Shown here: positions 50,231 to 57,777 of the stretch, in pieces
How the letters are laid out: each line of letters starts with the position of its first letter
Numbering within the stretch: the stretch's first letter is position 1
Assembly: GCA_017847725.1 (NCBI GenBank)
Contig: JAGAXW010000019.1
Location: 90,350 to 154,349 of the forward strand
Length of the DNA stretch: 64,000 bases
DNA from: Prevotella sp.
Lineage (GTDB): Bacteria; Bacteroidota; Bacteroidia; Bacteroidales; Bacteroidaceae
Direction: 5' to 3'
Notes under the pieces: generated by a model
Databases searched by the model: none
Seen by the model: the letters and a program-made list of their open reading frames with translations, nothing else
What the model was told of the DNA's origin: nothing
Program-made: the position numbers and the translations under genes

Positions 50231-51868
50231 TTATGCCTTAAAGACCTCCTCGCCGTCAACGATGGTGGCTACGACGTTGGCCTGGGCCACCTTGTCGATG
50301 TCGTCGTGCAGGAAGTCGCAGTCGAAGACGGTCATATTGGCTATCTTGCCAAACTCGATGGAACCCATGCGGTGCTCCTGACGGAACTGGCGGGCGACAT
50401 TGATGGTCATGGCGCGTAGCGACTGCTCGCGGGTGATGACCTCCTTCATATTGCGAGGGGCGGTGAGGCCGCCAAAGACTTCCTGCGGATAGTTGTGCGT
50501 CTCTGCCATATAGATACTGAGCTTGACATCCATCAGAGGCGAGACGGGATAGTCGGAGTGGAACACCACATTGGCACCTACGTCGTAGAACGACTTGATG
50601 GGGTAAGACTGGTCGGCCAGCTCCTGACCCATATAGGCGACCTCCTGGTCATACATGCCAGGCACCTTGGGCGTCCACAAGGGTGCCACGGCGGGTACGG
50701 AGCCTGTCGCAGCCATGCGGCGGATGTCCTCGTCGGTCACGAAGTGCAGGTGGGCCAGGACGTTGCGCTGGTCCATATCGCCCGTTATCTTCTCGGCATC
50801 CTCGATGCAGTCGAGCATGAAGTGGGTGGCACCGCCGCCCTCGGAGTGGACGTGGACAGACATGCCTTCCTTGTCGGCCTCGACGAGCAGCTGCACCATC
50901 TTGTCGTGGTCGTTGAAGCGCTCCACGCCGTGATAGCCCGGCTGGTCGAGATAGTTCTGGTTCTGCCAGCCCGTATGTGCCTCGGTAACACCGTCGAGGA
51001 ACGTCTTGATGCCGATGATATTAAAGTATTCGCCACCGTACTGGACACGGGCGGCAGCAATGCGGGCCACCTCGGCCTTCGGGTCGGCGACATTGTCGGG
51101 AGTCAGCATATAACCGTAGGTGCGCAGCTTCAGCTTGCCCTCCTCTTCCAACTCATGGTATGCCTGGGGGCAATATTGGCAGAAGAGTTCCACGCCGGCG
51201 TCGGCCACGGCAGTATAGCCTTTCTGCAGGACGAAATCCTGCCATGCCAGCAGATACTCCTTTGCATAGTCTACAGAGGTGGGGAGTATGGCGATGATGT
51301 CCAGCAGGGGATTCTCGCAGATGTAGCCGTCGGGGTCGCCGTTCTTGTCTACGTGTACCATGTCATAGCCATACTTCTTGGCGTAGGCGGCATCGATGCC
51401 GGCCCACTGCAGGGCCTTGGTGTTGAGCAGCATGGAGTGACCGCCACCGGTCTGCATGATGAGCGGCTTGTCTGAGCAGATCTCGTCGAGATAAGCCTTG
51501 GTGACGTATTCCTCGTTCTCAATCCATCCTGCAGCCATATAGACCTGGCGCTGAGGGTTCTTGGCAATGAACTCCTTGATAATCTCGCGGTATAGCGGAT
51601 AGTTGGTCTTCACACCTGCCTGAGCGAGGTTCGCCTGACCGATGGCGCGGTCGCCGGCCAAATAGCCGTGACTGTGCGACTCGATGAAACCAGGATAGAT
51701 GTAGTTGTCGCCGTAGTCCAGCACCTGTGCGTCCTCACCGGCGAGCCGCCTCGCCTCCTCCGAGTTGCCGATATAGGCAAATACGCCGTTCTTCACTACT
51801 GCGGCCTTGGCAAAAGGCTTCTTTTCGTCCATCGTGATGATGTTGCCTAAGATAAGTGTCTGTTTCAT
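50231..51868 (-). CDS. YtcJ-like amidohydrolase (paralogue A)
   Basis: A 545-residue amidohydrolase_3 enzyme without a signal peptide, the first gene of the seven-gene operon. Metal ligands are in GFIESHSHGY, SVHVHSEGG, LAHLHFVTDED and VVFHSDYPVS. It is the close paralogue of 41510-43150; the two share the N-terminus MKQTLILGNIIT and long identical stretches such as EQSLRAMTINVARQFRQEH. A consensus promoter (TTTG, 19 bases, TATCTTTG) lies about 90 bases upstream. Two cytoplasmic copies bracketing the lipoprotein hydrolases and the antiporter suggest the imported product is finished inside the cell. Substrate unknown. Confidence 0.88.
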   Translation of the reverse strand: MKQTLILGNIITMDEKKPFAKAAVVKNGVFAYIGNSEEARRLAGEDAQVLDYGDNYIYPGFIESHSHGYLAGDRAIGQANLAQAGVKTNYPLYREIIKEFIAKNPQRQVYMAAGWIENEEYVTKAYLDEICSDKPLIMQTGGGHSMLLNTKALQWAGIDAAYAKKYGYDMVHVDKNGDPDGYICENPLLDIIAILPTSVDYAKEYLLAWQDFVLQKGYTAVADAGVELFCQYCPQAYHELEEEGKLKLRTYGYMLTPDNVADPKAEVARIAAARVQYGGEYFNIIGIKTFLDGVTEAHTGWQNQNYLDQPGYHGVERFNDHDKMVQLLVEADKEGMSVHVHSEGGGATHFMLDCIEDAEKITGDMDQRNVLAHLHFVTDEDIRRMAATGSVPAVAPLWTPKVPGMYDQEVAYMGQELADQSYPIKSFYDVGANVVFHSDYPVSPLMDVKLSIYMAETHNYPQEVFGGLTAPRNMKEVITREQSLRAMTINVARQFRQEHRMGSIEFGKIANMTVFDCDFLHDDIDKVAQANVVATIVDGEEVFKA

Positions 51869-51955
51869 AATGGAACTTTACTTTGAAATATATCTAATGC
51901 TATATACTTGTTTATGGAACGGCGTAAAAAAAACGCATGTGGCGAATACACTTCG

Positions 51956-51986
51956 CAAAGATACAAAAAATCGAGAGCAAAACAAA
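51956..51986 (-). promoter_or_regulatory. Full consensus promoter of the seven-gene operon
   Basis: On the minus strand TTTG at 51983-51986, a 19-base spacer and TATCTTTG at 51956-51963 match the Bacteroidota consensus. The first ATG is 87 bases downstream. Confidence 0.8.
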
Positions 51987-51989
51987 AAA

Positions 51990-52024
51990 AACTTGTTCCT
52001 TTTTTTGCCAAGATGGAACAAGTT
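51990..52024. promoter_or_regulatory. 10-bp inverted repeat abutting the operon promoter
   Basis: AACTTGTTCC (51990-51999) and GGAACAAGTT (52015-52024) flank a 15-base T-rich centre. A second hairpin, GCCATC/GATGGC, follows near 52026-52040. Lying immediately upstream of the -33 box, the repeat could be an operator of the operon, or a terminator for plus-strand transcripts. Confidence 0.55.
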
Positions 52025-52057
52025 CGCCATCTTTGATGGCAAAATTATGCTCTAAAA

Positions 52058-52110
52058 GCGGACGATAATGACAAGGCGGACGATAAAAGCGGACGATAAG
52101 CGGACGATAA
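52058..52110 (+). repeat. Four copies of an 11-bp repeat, GCGGACGATAA
   Basis: Perfect copies are at 52058-52068, 52076-52086, 52089-52099 and 52100-52110, with spacers of 7, 2 and 0 bases. They span the ATG of the small winged-helix gene. The unit length is not a multiple of 3. Confidence 0.9.
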
Positions 52111-52286
52111 TTATTGATTATATTCGTAAAAATGGTGAAGCAAAAACAGAAGATCTTGTGAAACTTTTAAGTTCCAGCACAACAAGAATAAAGGTGCTTC
52201 TTTATCAACTGGTGGACGAGGGAATACTTGTCTCATGTGGCGGGAATAGAAATCGCACTTACAAGCTGAAAGAAGAAGAATCGTAG
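52068..52286 (+). CDS. Small winged-helix DNA-binding protein or C-terminal remnant
   Basis: A 72-residue frame. After a repeat-encoded start (MTRRTIKADDKRTIIIDYIR), residues 17-70 form a winged helix-turn-helix (RKNGEAKTEDLVKLLSSSTT, then VLLYQLVDEGILVSCGGNRN). It strongly resembles the C-terminal domain of AlbA_2-type ATP-binding proteins of Bacteroidota, which carry DDK-rich repeats just before the winged helix. It may be the surviving end of such a gene, whose larger part is gone, or a small repressor in its own right. No TAnnTTTG box is seen nearby. It diverges from the hydrolase operon, so regulation of that operon is possible but unproven. Confidence 0.55.
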   Translation: MTRRTIKADDKRTIIIDYIRKNGEAKTEDLVKLLSSSTTRIKVLLYQLVDEGILVSCGGNRNRTYKLKEEES

Positions 52287-52359
52287 CCCAATTCCTTATT
52301 TGGGTTCAAACACAAAGAAAAAAAAGGGCGACGTACTTTTTTATTTCAGCATTATTTCG

Positions 52360-52367
52360 TACTTTTG
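52360..52367 (+). promoter_or_regulatory. -7 promoter box for the exported protein/HAD pair
   Basis: The plus strand reads TACTTTTG, ending 8 bases before the ATG at 52376, so the transcript would be nearly leaderless. Confidence 0.5.
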
Positions 52368-52375
52368 CCTCCCAA

Positions 52376-53356
52376 ATGACACGCATCGGAATAACCATAA
52401 TGCTGCTATGGCTGGCGCTGACCACTGCACATCCGCAGTCGGACCCGCGCAGCCTCAGGTTGATGGGCATCTCACTCGAAGGGCCCGTCGACAGCGTGCG
52501 ACAACGCCTGCAAGATGCCAAGTTCACACCATGGGGACAATCCGACGACGGCGAAGACTACTATTATCGCGGACTGTTCTACGGCATACGCGCCAAACTG
52601 CTGCTCACCATGTCACCCAAGACCGGGATGGTGGCGTCGGCCTACGTGACGATAGGCCCATACACGACCGACAAGATGCTGTCGCAGAACAGGCAATACT
52701 TCCTCTACAAGCTGCAAAAGGAGTTGGGCACCTTTGCGCAGCGCGACAACGCCTGGATATACATGGACGACTACGGCAGCGTCAAGCTCTCTACCGTCGA
52801 CAACGGCAACGGCTCGCGCGACATCCGCATCCTCTACATGCCGGAGGGGACTTTCTACAAGGATGCGATATCCATCGGGCTGCACGGACCCGTGCAGGAA
52901 ATCATAACAGAGAATGCCGTGGCTGAAGAGCAGTTTATGCACTTCACGCAGCAGGGACAGCTCGACCGCCCCGAACTGGCCAACCGACAATATGACGCCT
53001 ATGGCTACCTGCGCCACGCCACGATGACAGAACAGCAGGGCATCAGCAATGTCGAATATACCTACGACAAGGAGTTCCGCCTCGTCAGGCGCACGGTGAA
53101 CAACGCCACGGCGGGCATCCGCCTCGTCCAGGAATATATCTACAACGAGCAGGGAGACATCGCCACTGTGAACCAAAAGGTGTATCAGGGCGACGAGGAA
53201 TGTGTCATGAGCATCAACCTGCACAACAAATACTTGACACGCGACAACTACGGCAACTGGACCAGCAACTCTGCAACGCTCAACTACTGGGAGAAAGGCG
53301 GGCAGAGCCAGCAGGCCACAGTATTGCAGAAACGAACGATAGCCTACTGGGAATGA
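52376..53356 (+). CDS. Exported protein of unknown function
   Basis: A 326-residue protein with a signal peptide (MTRIGITIMLLWLALTTAHP-Q). The mature part begins DPRSLRLMGISLEGPVDSVRQRL, a small helix-strand unit that recurs loosely further on (ISIGLHGPVQEIITENAV), so two related domains may be present. Later comes VEYTYDKEFRLVRRTV and IYNEQGDIATVNQKVY, which look like RHS-type beta-hairpin strands. I do not recognise a named family. It overlaps the HAD phosphatase gene by 4 bases (ATGA), so the two are co-translated. Confidence 0.75.
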   Translation: MTRIGITIMLLWLALTTAHPQSDPRSLRLMGISLEGPVDSVRQRLQDAKFTPWGQSDDGEDYYYRGLFYGIRAKLLLTMSPKTGMVASAYVTIGPYTTDKMLSQNRQYFLYKLQKELGTFAQRDNAWIYMDDYGSVKLSTVDNGNGSRDIRILYMPEGTFYKDAISIGLHGPVQEIITENAVAEEQFMHFTQQGQLDRPELANRQYDAYGYLRHATMTEQQGISNVEYTYDKEFRLVRRTVNNATAGIRLVQEYIYNEQGDIATVNQKVYQGDEECVMSINLHNKYLTRDNYGNWTSNSATLNYWEKGGQSQQATVLQKRTIAYWE

Positions 53357-54051
53357 ACAGGAATGACATCAAACTGATAGCTTTTGACGCCGACGACACG
53401 CTGTGGGACTGCCAGTCATGGTTCGACGACGTGGAACGGCGCTGCTGCGAACTGCTGGCGCCGTGGGCCACAGCCCATGAAGTGAGCGAGGGGCTCTTCG
53501 CCACGGAACGCCGCAACCTGCCGCTGACGGGCTACGGCACCAAGGCCTTCACCCTGTCGCTTATCGAGAATGCCGTTCGCGTCAGTCATGAGCAACTGAC
53601 GGGCGACATCGTGATGCGACTCATAGAACTGGGACGCGAACTGCTCAACTTCCCCACCACCCCGCTGCCGGAGGTAAGGCAGACGCTGGAGGCGCTGGCC
53701 GACATGCGCCGATACCAGCTGGTGGTATTCACCAAGGGAGAACTCATGGACCAGGAAGCCAAACTACACCGCTCTGGGCTGGAGACCTTCTTCTCGCACA
53801 TGGAAACGGTATCGAACAAGACCGAACATGAATACCGCCAACTGTGCCAAAACCTGGGGGTGGCACCGGAACAGACCGTCATGGTGGGCAACTCGTTCCG
53901 CTCGGATATCGCCCCGGCACTTGCAGCAGGGGCATGGGCCATCCACATTCCCTACCACGTGGTATGGGAACTGGAGAAGTCGGAAGAGTTCGACCACGAA
54001 CGCCTGCACAGAATCACCCACTTCGCCGAAATACTGGACGTGCTAACCTGA
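53353..54051 (+). CDS. HAD-superfamily phosphatase
   Basis: A 232-residue HAD hydrolase with motif I FDADDTLWD (nucleophile Asp at residues 11-13), motif II VVFTKG and motif III/IV VGNSFRSDIAPALAAG. Its C1 cap resembles the YjjG/phosphoglycolate-phosphatase-like group. It probably removes phosphate from a small metabolite in the cytoplasm; the substrate is unknown. I start at 53353, where ATG overlaps the previous stop; an upstream extension would run through the previous gene in another frame. Its end overlaps the convergent comEC gene by 38 bases. Confidence 0.88.
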   Translation: MNRNDIKLIAFDADDTLWDCQSWFDDVERRCCELLAPWATAHEVSEGLFATERRNLPLTGYGTKAFTLSLIENAVRVSHEQLTGDIVMRLIELGRELLNFPTTPLPEVRQTLEALADMRRYQLVVFTKGELMDQEAKLHRSGLETFFSHMETVSNKTEHEYRQLCQNLGVAPEQTVMVGNSFRSDIAPALAAGAWAIHIPYHVVWELEKSEEFDHERLHRITHFAEILDVLT

Positions 54052-55501
54052 CTATCGCCCAACAGACCACCATTATTATATATAATAGGTATAGGCGCGT
54101 CAGCGACAGGTTGATGCCCTCGATACTGCTGCCCGGCAAACGGCCGATGGCTGTCAACAGGGTATTCATCGCAGTGACGGTCAGCGACAGGGCACCGACC
54201 AGTAGCTGCTGCAGCGCAGAAGACCAAAACACGACAACGACGGACAACGACAAATACAGAACGACGTATGCCATCGGGACTACCACCATGTTGCTCAACA
54301 GGAAATAGGTGGAGAAACGGCCGAAATAGTAGGCAACCAACGGCGCTGTGCCTACCTGTGCCGACACGGACACGGCCACCATCCCACAGAGTGAGCGCCA
54401 CCACCTATGGCGCTGCCACACATGCAGCGGCAACCAGCCCATGAGCCGAGGGGTGAGGAGCAGGATGGACAGCACGGACATGAACGACAACTGGAATCCC
54501 ATATCGTAAATGGCATAAGGACGGACGGCAACCATCACGACGGCAGCGAACGACAGCGTGTTGACCGACATCCGTTCGCGATGGCCCAACGACAACAGGG
54601 CATAAAGCGATATCATCCATGCCGAGCGGGTGACACTGGGCGACATGCCCGTCAGCAGGGCAAAGGCCCAGATGGACAGCACCGTCAACAACTGGGTCGC
54701 CAGGCGCCAGCGCCCCCAACCGAAGAAGAACGACACGACGCCATAGAGTATCATCAGGTGCAGGCCACTCAGCGCCAACACGTGCGACGCCCCTACACGG
54801 GCATAGGTATCCTTCAGAGAACGGCTCATCTGCGAACGCTCGCCCAGCGTCATCGCAGCAACGACATGATAGACATCGCCATCCAGTCCCCACTGTCTGT
54901 AAGACTCCAGCAGGTGATGGCGCCAGCGCATCAGCCGCAGTCTAAGACGCTCTACACCGCTTAGCATCTGAAGACTAACAGTGCGCCACCGCCACTGATA
55001 CGGACGGACGAATGACTCGCCGACAAAATCGTGACACTGCATATAGCGCCGATAGTCGAAATGGCCGCTATGCCACTCCCCGGCGGGCCTGACACGAGAC
55101 TGAAGGACCAGTCCGTCGCCAATACGGATACGCCGGCTGCGCCCGTCGCGCACGATTCTGCACCGCAGTCTATGGTGCTGCGTCGTCACTACGTCGCATA
55201 CCACCCAACGGTCCTTGAGCACCGGCTCTTCCACCACGACAGCCTCCAACAGCAATGCCCTGTCAGGCCAGCTGACGCCCAACCGGTCACGCTCCTTGCT
55301 CCCCAACGCCACGCCCACCAAAAATGTGCAGCACCAGATGGCCACCGTCTGCCAACGGGGCCAACGCCCCAAAAGCACGGCCAGCCCGACAGATACGGCC
55401 AGCGCAACCAATGCCGGGCGGAACTCGCCCACAGCATCGCCAACAGCGACGCCCGCCAACAGGCTCATGGCTATCATCAACAGGGGAGCATGCATCTTCA
55501 T
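54014..55501 (-). CDS. comEC: ComEC/Rec2 family DNA-uptake channel
   Basis: A 495-residue inner-membrane protein. The N-terminus has three hydrophobic segments, then an OB-like DUF4131 region (RCRIVRDGRSRRIRIGDGLV), then the competence domain with several membrane helices. The conserved GASHVLALSGLHLMILYGVV and TGMSPSVTRSAWM motifs identify ComEC. The C-terminal metallo-beta-lactamase domain found in many ComEC proteins is absent. ComEC carries transforming single-stranded DNA into the cytoplasm. It is transcribed alone from a TATTTTTG -7 box just upstream, and comM, another competence gene, lies 5 kb away. Confidence 0.9.
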   Translation of the reverse strand: MKMHAPLLMIAMSLLAGVAVGDAVGEFRPALVALAVSVGLAVLLGRWPRWQTVAIWCCTFLVGVALGSKERDRLGVSWPDRALLLEAVVVEEPVLKDRWVVCDVVTTQHHRLRCRIVRDGRSRRIRIGDGLVLQSRVRPAGEWHSGHFDYRRYMQCHDFVGESFVRPYQWRWRTVSLQMLSGVERLRLRLMRWRHHLLESYRQWGLDGDVYHVVAAMTLGERSQMSRSLKDTYARVGASHVLALSGLHLMILYGVVSFFFGWGRWRLATQLLTVLSIWAFALLTGMSPSVTRSAWMISLYALLSLGHRERMSVNTLSFAAVVMVAVRPYAIYDMGFQLSFMSVLSILLLTPRLMGWLPLHVWQRHRWWRSLCGMVAVSVSAQVGTAPLVAYYFGRFSTYFLLSNMVVVPMAYVVLYLSLSVVVVFWSSALQQLLVGALSLTVTAMNTLLTAIGRLPGSSIEGINLSLTRLYLLYIIMVVCWAIVRLARPVFRRSG

Positions 55502-55506
55502 GACAA

Positions 55507-55514
55507 CAAAAATA
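55507..55514 (-). promoter_or_regulatory. -7 promoter box for comEC
   Basis: The minus strand reads TATTTTTG, 5 bases before the comEC ATG, so a nearly leaderless transcript is implied. Confidence 0.4.
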
Positions 55515-55622
55515 GCAAAATTTTACCAGCAACAGATGAACATGGCAACCGTTTTTGTGTTAAATAAATATAAATCTTAATCCTGGCTCACTTGTTACGC
55601 ATCAGAATCAGAAGAAAAGCCG

Positions 55623-55630
55623 TACCTTTG
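55623..55630 (+). promoter_or_regulatory. -7 promoter box of the rplM-rpsI operon
   Basis: TACCTTTG sits about 200 bases before the rplM ATG. The wider word GTACCTTTGCA is shared with the promoter at 21889. No TTTG at the usual -33 position. Confidence 0.65.
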
Positions 55631-55635
55631 CAGTC

Positions 55636-55829
55636 CGATTATTGGGGAGAGACTTAGAATCCCCGTGAACCATGTGTAAATAGTGGTGTCTTTGGCCGGG
55701 CACCGCGGTTTGTGAATCAGGGTTCAGTGCACAAAGTTAGACTACTTGCGGAGAGTTAGACCTCTGCTGGTGGTTATCGTGCGCATAATAGTGAAAAAAA
55801 ATGTTTTTTAGTAGTAAAATTAAAAAGAA
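55636..55829 (+). promoter_or_regulatory. Structured leader of the rplM-rpsI transcript (candidate r-protein leader)
   Basis: The leader of about 195 nt has GGGGA (55644-55648) pairing with TCCCC (55660-55664). It then shows GGTGTC...GGGCACC and a GCGGAG/CTCTGC hairpin, and it carries two AGTTAGAC words close together. A run of A and T precedes the ATG. Autogenous control by L13 through a leader RNA is known in other bacteria; that this leader does so is inference. Confidence 0.5.
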
Positions 55830-56297
55830 ATGAACACTTTAAGTTACAAGACTGTTTCCGTCAGCAAGGAAGCTGCTCGCGAGCAAAAAGAATGGGTGGT
55901 TATCGACGCTACCGACCAGGTAGTAGGCCGCCTCGCTTCGAAAGTAGCTAAGATTATCCGCGGAAAGTACAAGCCCACCTTCACTCCTAACCAGGACTGT
56001 GGCGACAACGTTATCATCATCAACGCCAAGAAGGTGGTATTCACTGGTAAGAAAGAGACCGACAAGGTTTACACCCGCTACACTGGCTATCCCGGTGGAC
56101 AGCGCTTCAACACTCCCGCCGAACTCCGCAAGAAGCCGTTTGGCGTTGAGCGCATCCTGAAGCACGCCGTAAAGGGCATGCTGCCCAAAGGTCCCCTTGG
56201 CCGCGCCCTGCTCAACAACCTCTTCGTCTACGAGGGAACCGAGCATCCCCATGAGGCTCAGAAGCCCAAGGCTATCGATATCAACCAGTATAAATAA
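55830..56297 (+). CDS. rplM: 50S ribosomal protein L13 (uL13)
   Basis: A 155-residue ribosomal protein. Conserved text includes WVVIDATDQVVGRLASKVAK near the start, GDNVIIINAKKVVFTGKK in the middle and KPFGVERILKHAVKGMLPKG near the end, all typical of L13. It binds 23S rRNA early in assembly. It is followed after 18 bases by rpsI, the standard L13-S9 pair, and preceded by a long structured leader. Confidence 0.97.
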   Translation: MNTLSYKTVSVSKEAAREQKEWVVIDATDQVVGRLASKVAKIIRGKYKPTFTPNQDCGDNVIIINAKKVVFTGKKETDKVYTRYTGYPGGQRFNTPAELRKKPFGVERILKHAVKGMLPKGPLGRALLNNLFVYEGTEHPHEAQKPKAIDINQYK

Positions 56298-56315
56298 TTA
56301 AAATAAGAATACAAG

Positions 56316-56702
56316 ATGGAATACATCAATGCAATAGGTCGTCGCAAGAGCTCTGTAGCTCGCGTTTATCTGTCAGAAGGTACTGGCAAGATTACGATCA
56401 ACAAGAAAGACTTGGAAGTATACTTCCCCTCTGCCATCCTGCAGTACGTGGTAAAGCAGCCGCTCCAGCTGCTGGAGGTGGCTGAGAAATACGACATCAA
56501 GGCCAACCTCGACGGCGGCGGCTTCACCGGACAGAGCCAGGCTCTGCGTCTGGCCATCGCCCGCGCACTGGTAAAAATCAATGCCGAGGACAAGAAGAAC
56601 CTGAAGGACCACGGTTTCCTGACTCGCGATGCCCGTGAGGTTGAGCGTAAGAAGCCGGGACGTCCCAAGGCACGTCGTCGCTTCCAGTTCAGTAAGCGTT
56701 AA
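56316..56702 (+). CDS. rpsI: 30S ribosomal protein S9 (uS9)
   Basis: A 128-residue protein. The start MEYINAIGRRKSSVARVYLS and the C-terminus RPKARRRFQFSKR, whose tail reaches the decoding site and contacts tRNA, are diagnostic of S9. It is co-transcribed with rplM. A 200-base spacer then separates it from rpsB. Confidence 0.97.
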   Translation: MEYINAIGRRKSSVARVYLSEGTGKITINKKDLEVYFPSAILQYVVKQPLQLLEVAEKYDIKANLDGGGFTGQSQALRLAIARALVKINAEDKKNLKDHGFLTRDAREVERKKPGRPKARRRFQFSKR

Positions 56703-56904
56703 TATTGGCTGTTGGCTTTTAGCCTATGGCTATCGGCCAATACCAATACTGAACAGTTTAGTATCTAAACCACTACGACCCGTCAGCTAACGGCCAAAGG
56801 CCCATCGCTAACAGCTACGAAGTGGCTGATTCTGGACAAGGAGACCGCAAGTTCGAGTCTTCAGAATTAAAAAGAAAGTAAACAACAAAAAAAAGAAAAT
56901 CAAA
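56703..56904 (+). promoter_or_regulatory. rpsI-rpsB spacer: inverted repeats and possible rpsB leader
   Basis: TATTGGC (56703-56709) pairs with GCCAATA (56736-56742) directly after the rpsI stop. Between and after lie CTGTTGGC- and GCTAACAG-like words of the same kind as the heptamers at 4237. Closer to rpsB, ATTCTG (56829-56834) pairs with CAGAAT (56862-56867). A purine-rich tract precedes the rpsB ATG. I see no separate TAnnTTTG promoter, so read-through from rplM is likely. Confidence 0.4.
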
Positions 56905-57738
56905 ATGGCAAGAACAAATTTTGACCAATTGCTGCAGGCTGGCTGCCACTTCGGCCACCTGAAGCGTAAGTGGAACCCTGCAATGGCTCCCTACATCTAT
57001 ACCGAGCGTAACGGTATTCACATCATCGACCTGCATAAGACGGTAGCTAAGATTGACGAGGCTGCCGACGCCCTCAAGCAGATTGCCAAGAGCGGCAAGA
57101 AAGTGCTGTTCGTCGCTACTAAAAAACAGACTAAGGAAATCATCGCCGAGAAGGCTCAGAGCGTTGGTATGCCTTACGTCATTGAGCGCTGGCCGGGTGG
57201 CATGCTGACCAACTTCCCGACTATCCGCAAGGCCGTCAAGAAAATGGCGAACATCGACAAACTGATGCAGGATGGTACCTATAGCAACCTGTCAAAGCGC
57301 GAACTGCTGCAGGTGACTCGCCAGCGCGCCAAGCTGGAGAAGAACCTTGGCTCTATCGCCGACCTGACCCGTCTGCCCAGCGCCCTGTTCGTGGTCGACG
57401 TGCTGAAGGAGCAGATTGCCGTTCGCGAGGCTAACCGCCTGGGTATCCCCGTATTCGGTATCGTTGACACCAACTCTGACCCCAAGAACATCGACTTCAT
57501 CATCCCCGCCAACGACGACGCCAAGGACAGCGTAGAGGTCATCCTCTCTGCTTGCTGCGCCGCCATCAACGAGGGTATCGAGGAGCGCAAGGTAGAGAAG
57601 GCCGACGAGAAGGCTGCCGACGCTCAGGCCGAGGCTGAAGCTGAAGAGGGCAAGGCTAAGCGCGCCGCACGCAAGCCCCGCAAGGCTGCTGCCGAGGAGG
57701 CTCCCGTAGCTGAAGAGGCTGCTCCCGCTGCTGAGTAA
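56905..57738 (+). CDS. rpsB: 30S ribosomal protein S2 (uS2)
   Basis: A 277-residue protein. Residues 1 to about 225 are a standard S2: LLQAGCHFGHLKRKWNPAMA near the start, IERWPGGMLTNFPTIRKAVK in the middle and GIPVFGIVDTNSDP later. Residues from about 225 form a Lys/Ala/Glu-rich tail ending VAEEAAPAAE, an extension common in Bacteroidota S2 and probably flexible. It is followed after 39 bases by tsf, the usual arrangement. Confidence 0.97.
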   Translation: MARTNFDQLLQAGCHFGHLKRKWNPAMAPYIYTERNGIHIIDLHKTVAKIDEAADALKQIAKSGKKVLFVATKKQTKEIIAEKAQSVGMPYVIERWPGGMLTNFPTIRKAVKKMANIDKLMQDGTYSNLSKRELLQVTRQRAKLEKNLGSIADLTRLPSALFVVDVLKEQIAVREANRLGIPVFGIVDTNSDPKNIDFIIPANDDAKDSVEVILSACCAAINEGIEERKVEKADEKAADAQAEAEAEEGKAKRAARKPRKAAAEEAPVAEEAAPAAE

Positions 57739-57777
57739 TAAAAAGTAAATAGTAAAAGGTAAAATAACGAAAAGATT

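Noticed and set aside
51990-52024. Calling the AACTTGTTCC inverted repeat a definite terminator
   Set aside because: The T run lies inside the loop rather than after the second arm on the plus strand, so an operator is at least as likely; left as a regulatory site.
56845-56862. A tRNA-like GTTCGAGTC T-loop word before rpsB
   Set aside because: The flanking arms do not pair, and no anticodon or acceptor stem of normal size can be built.
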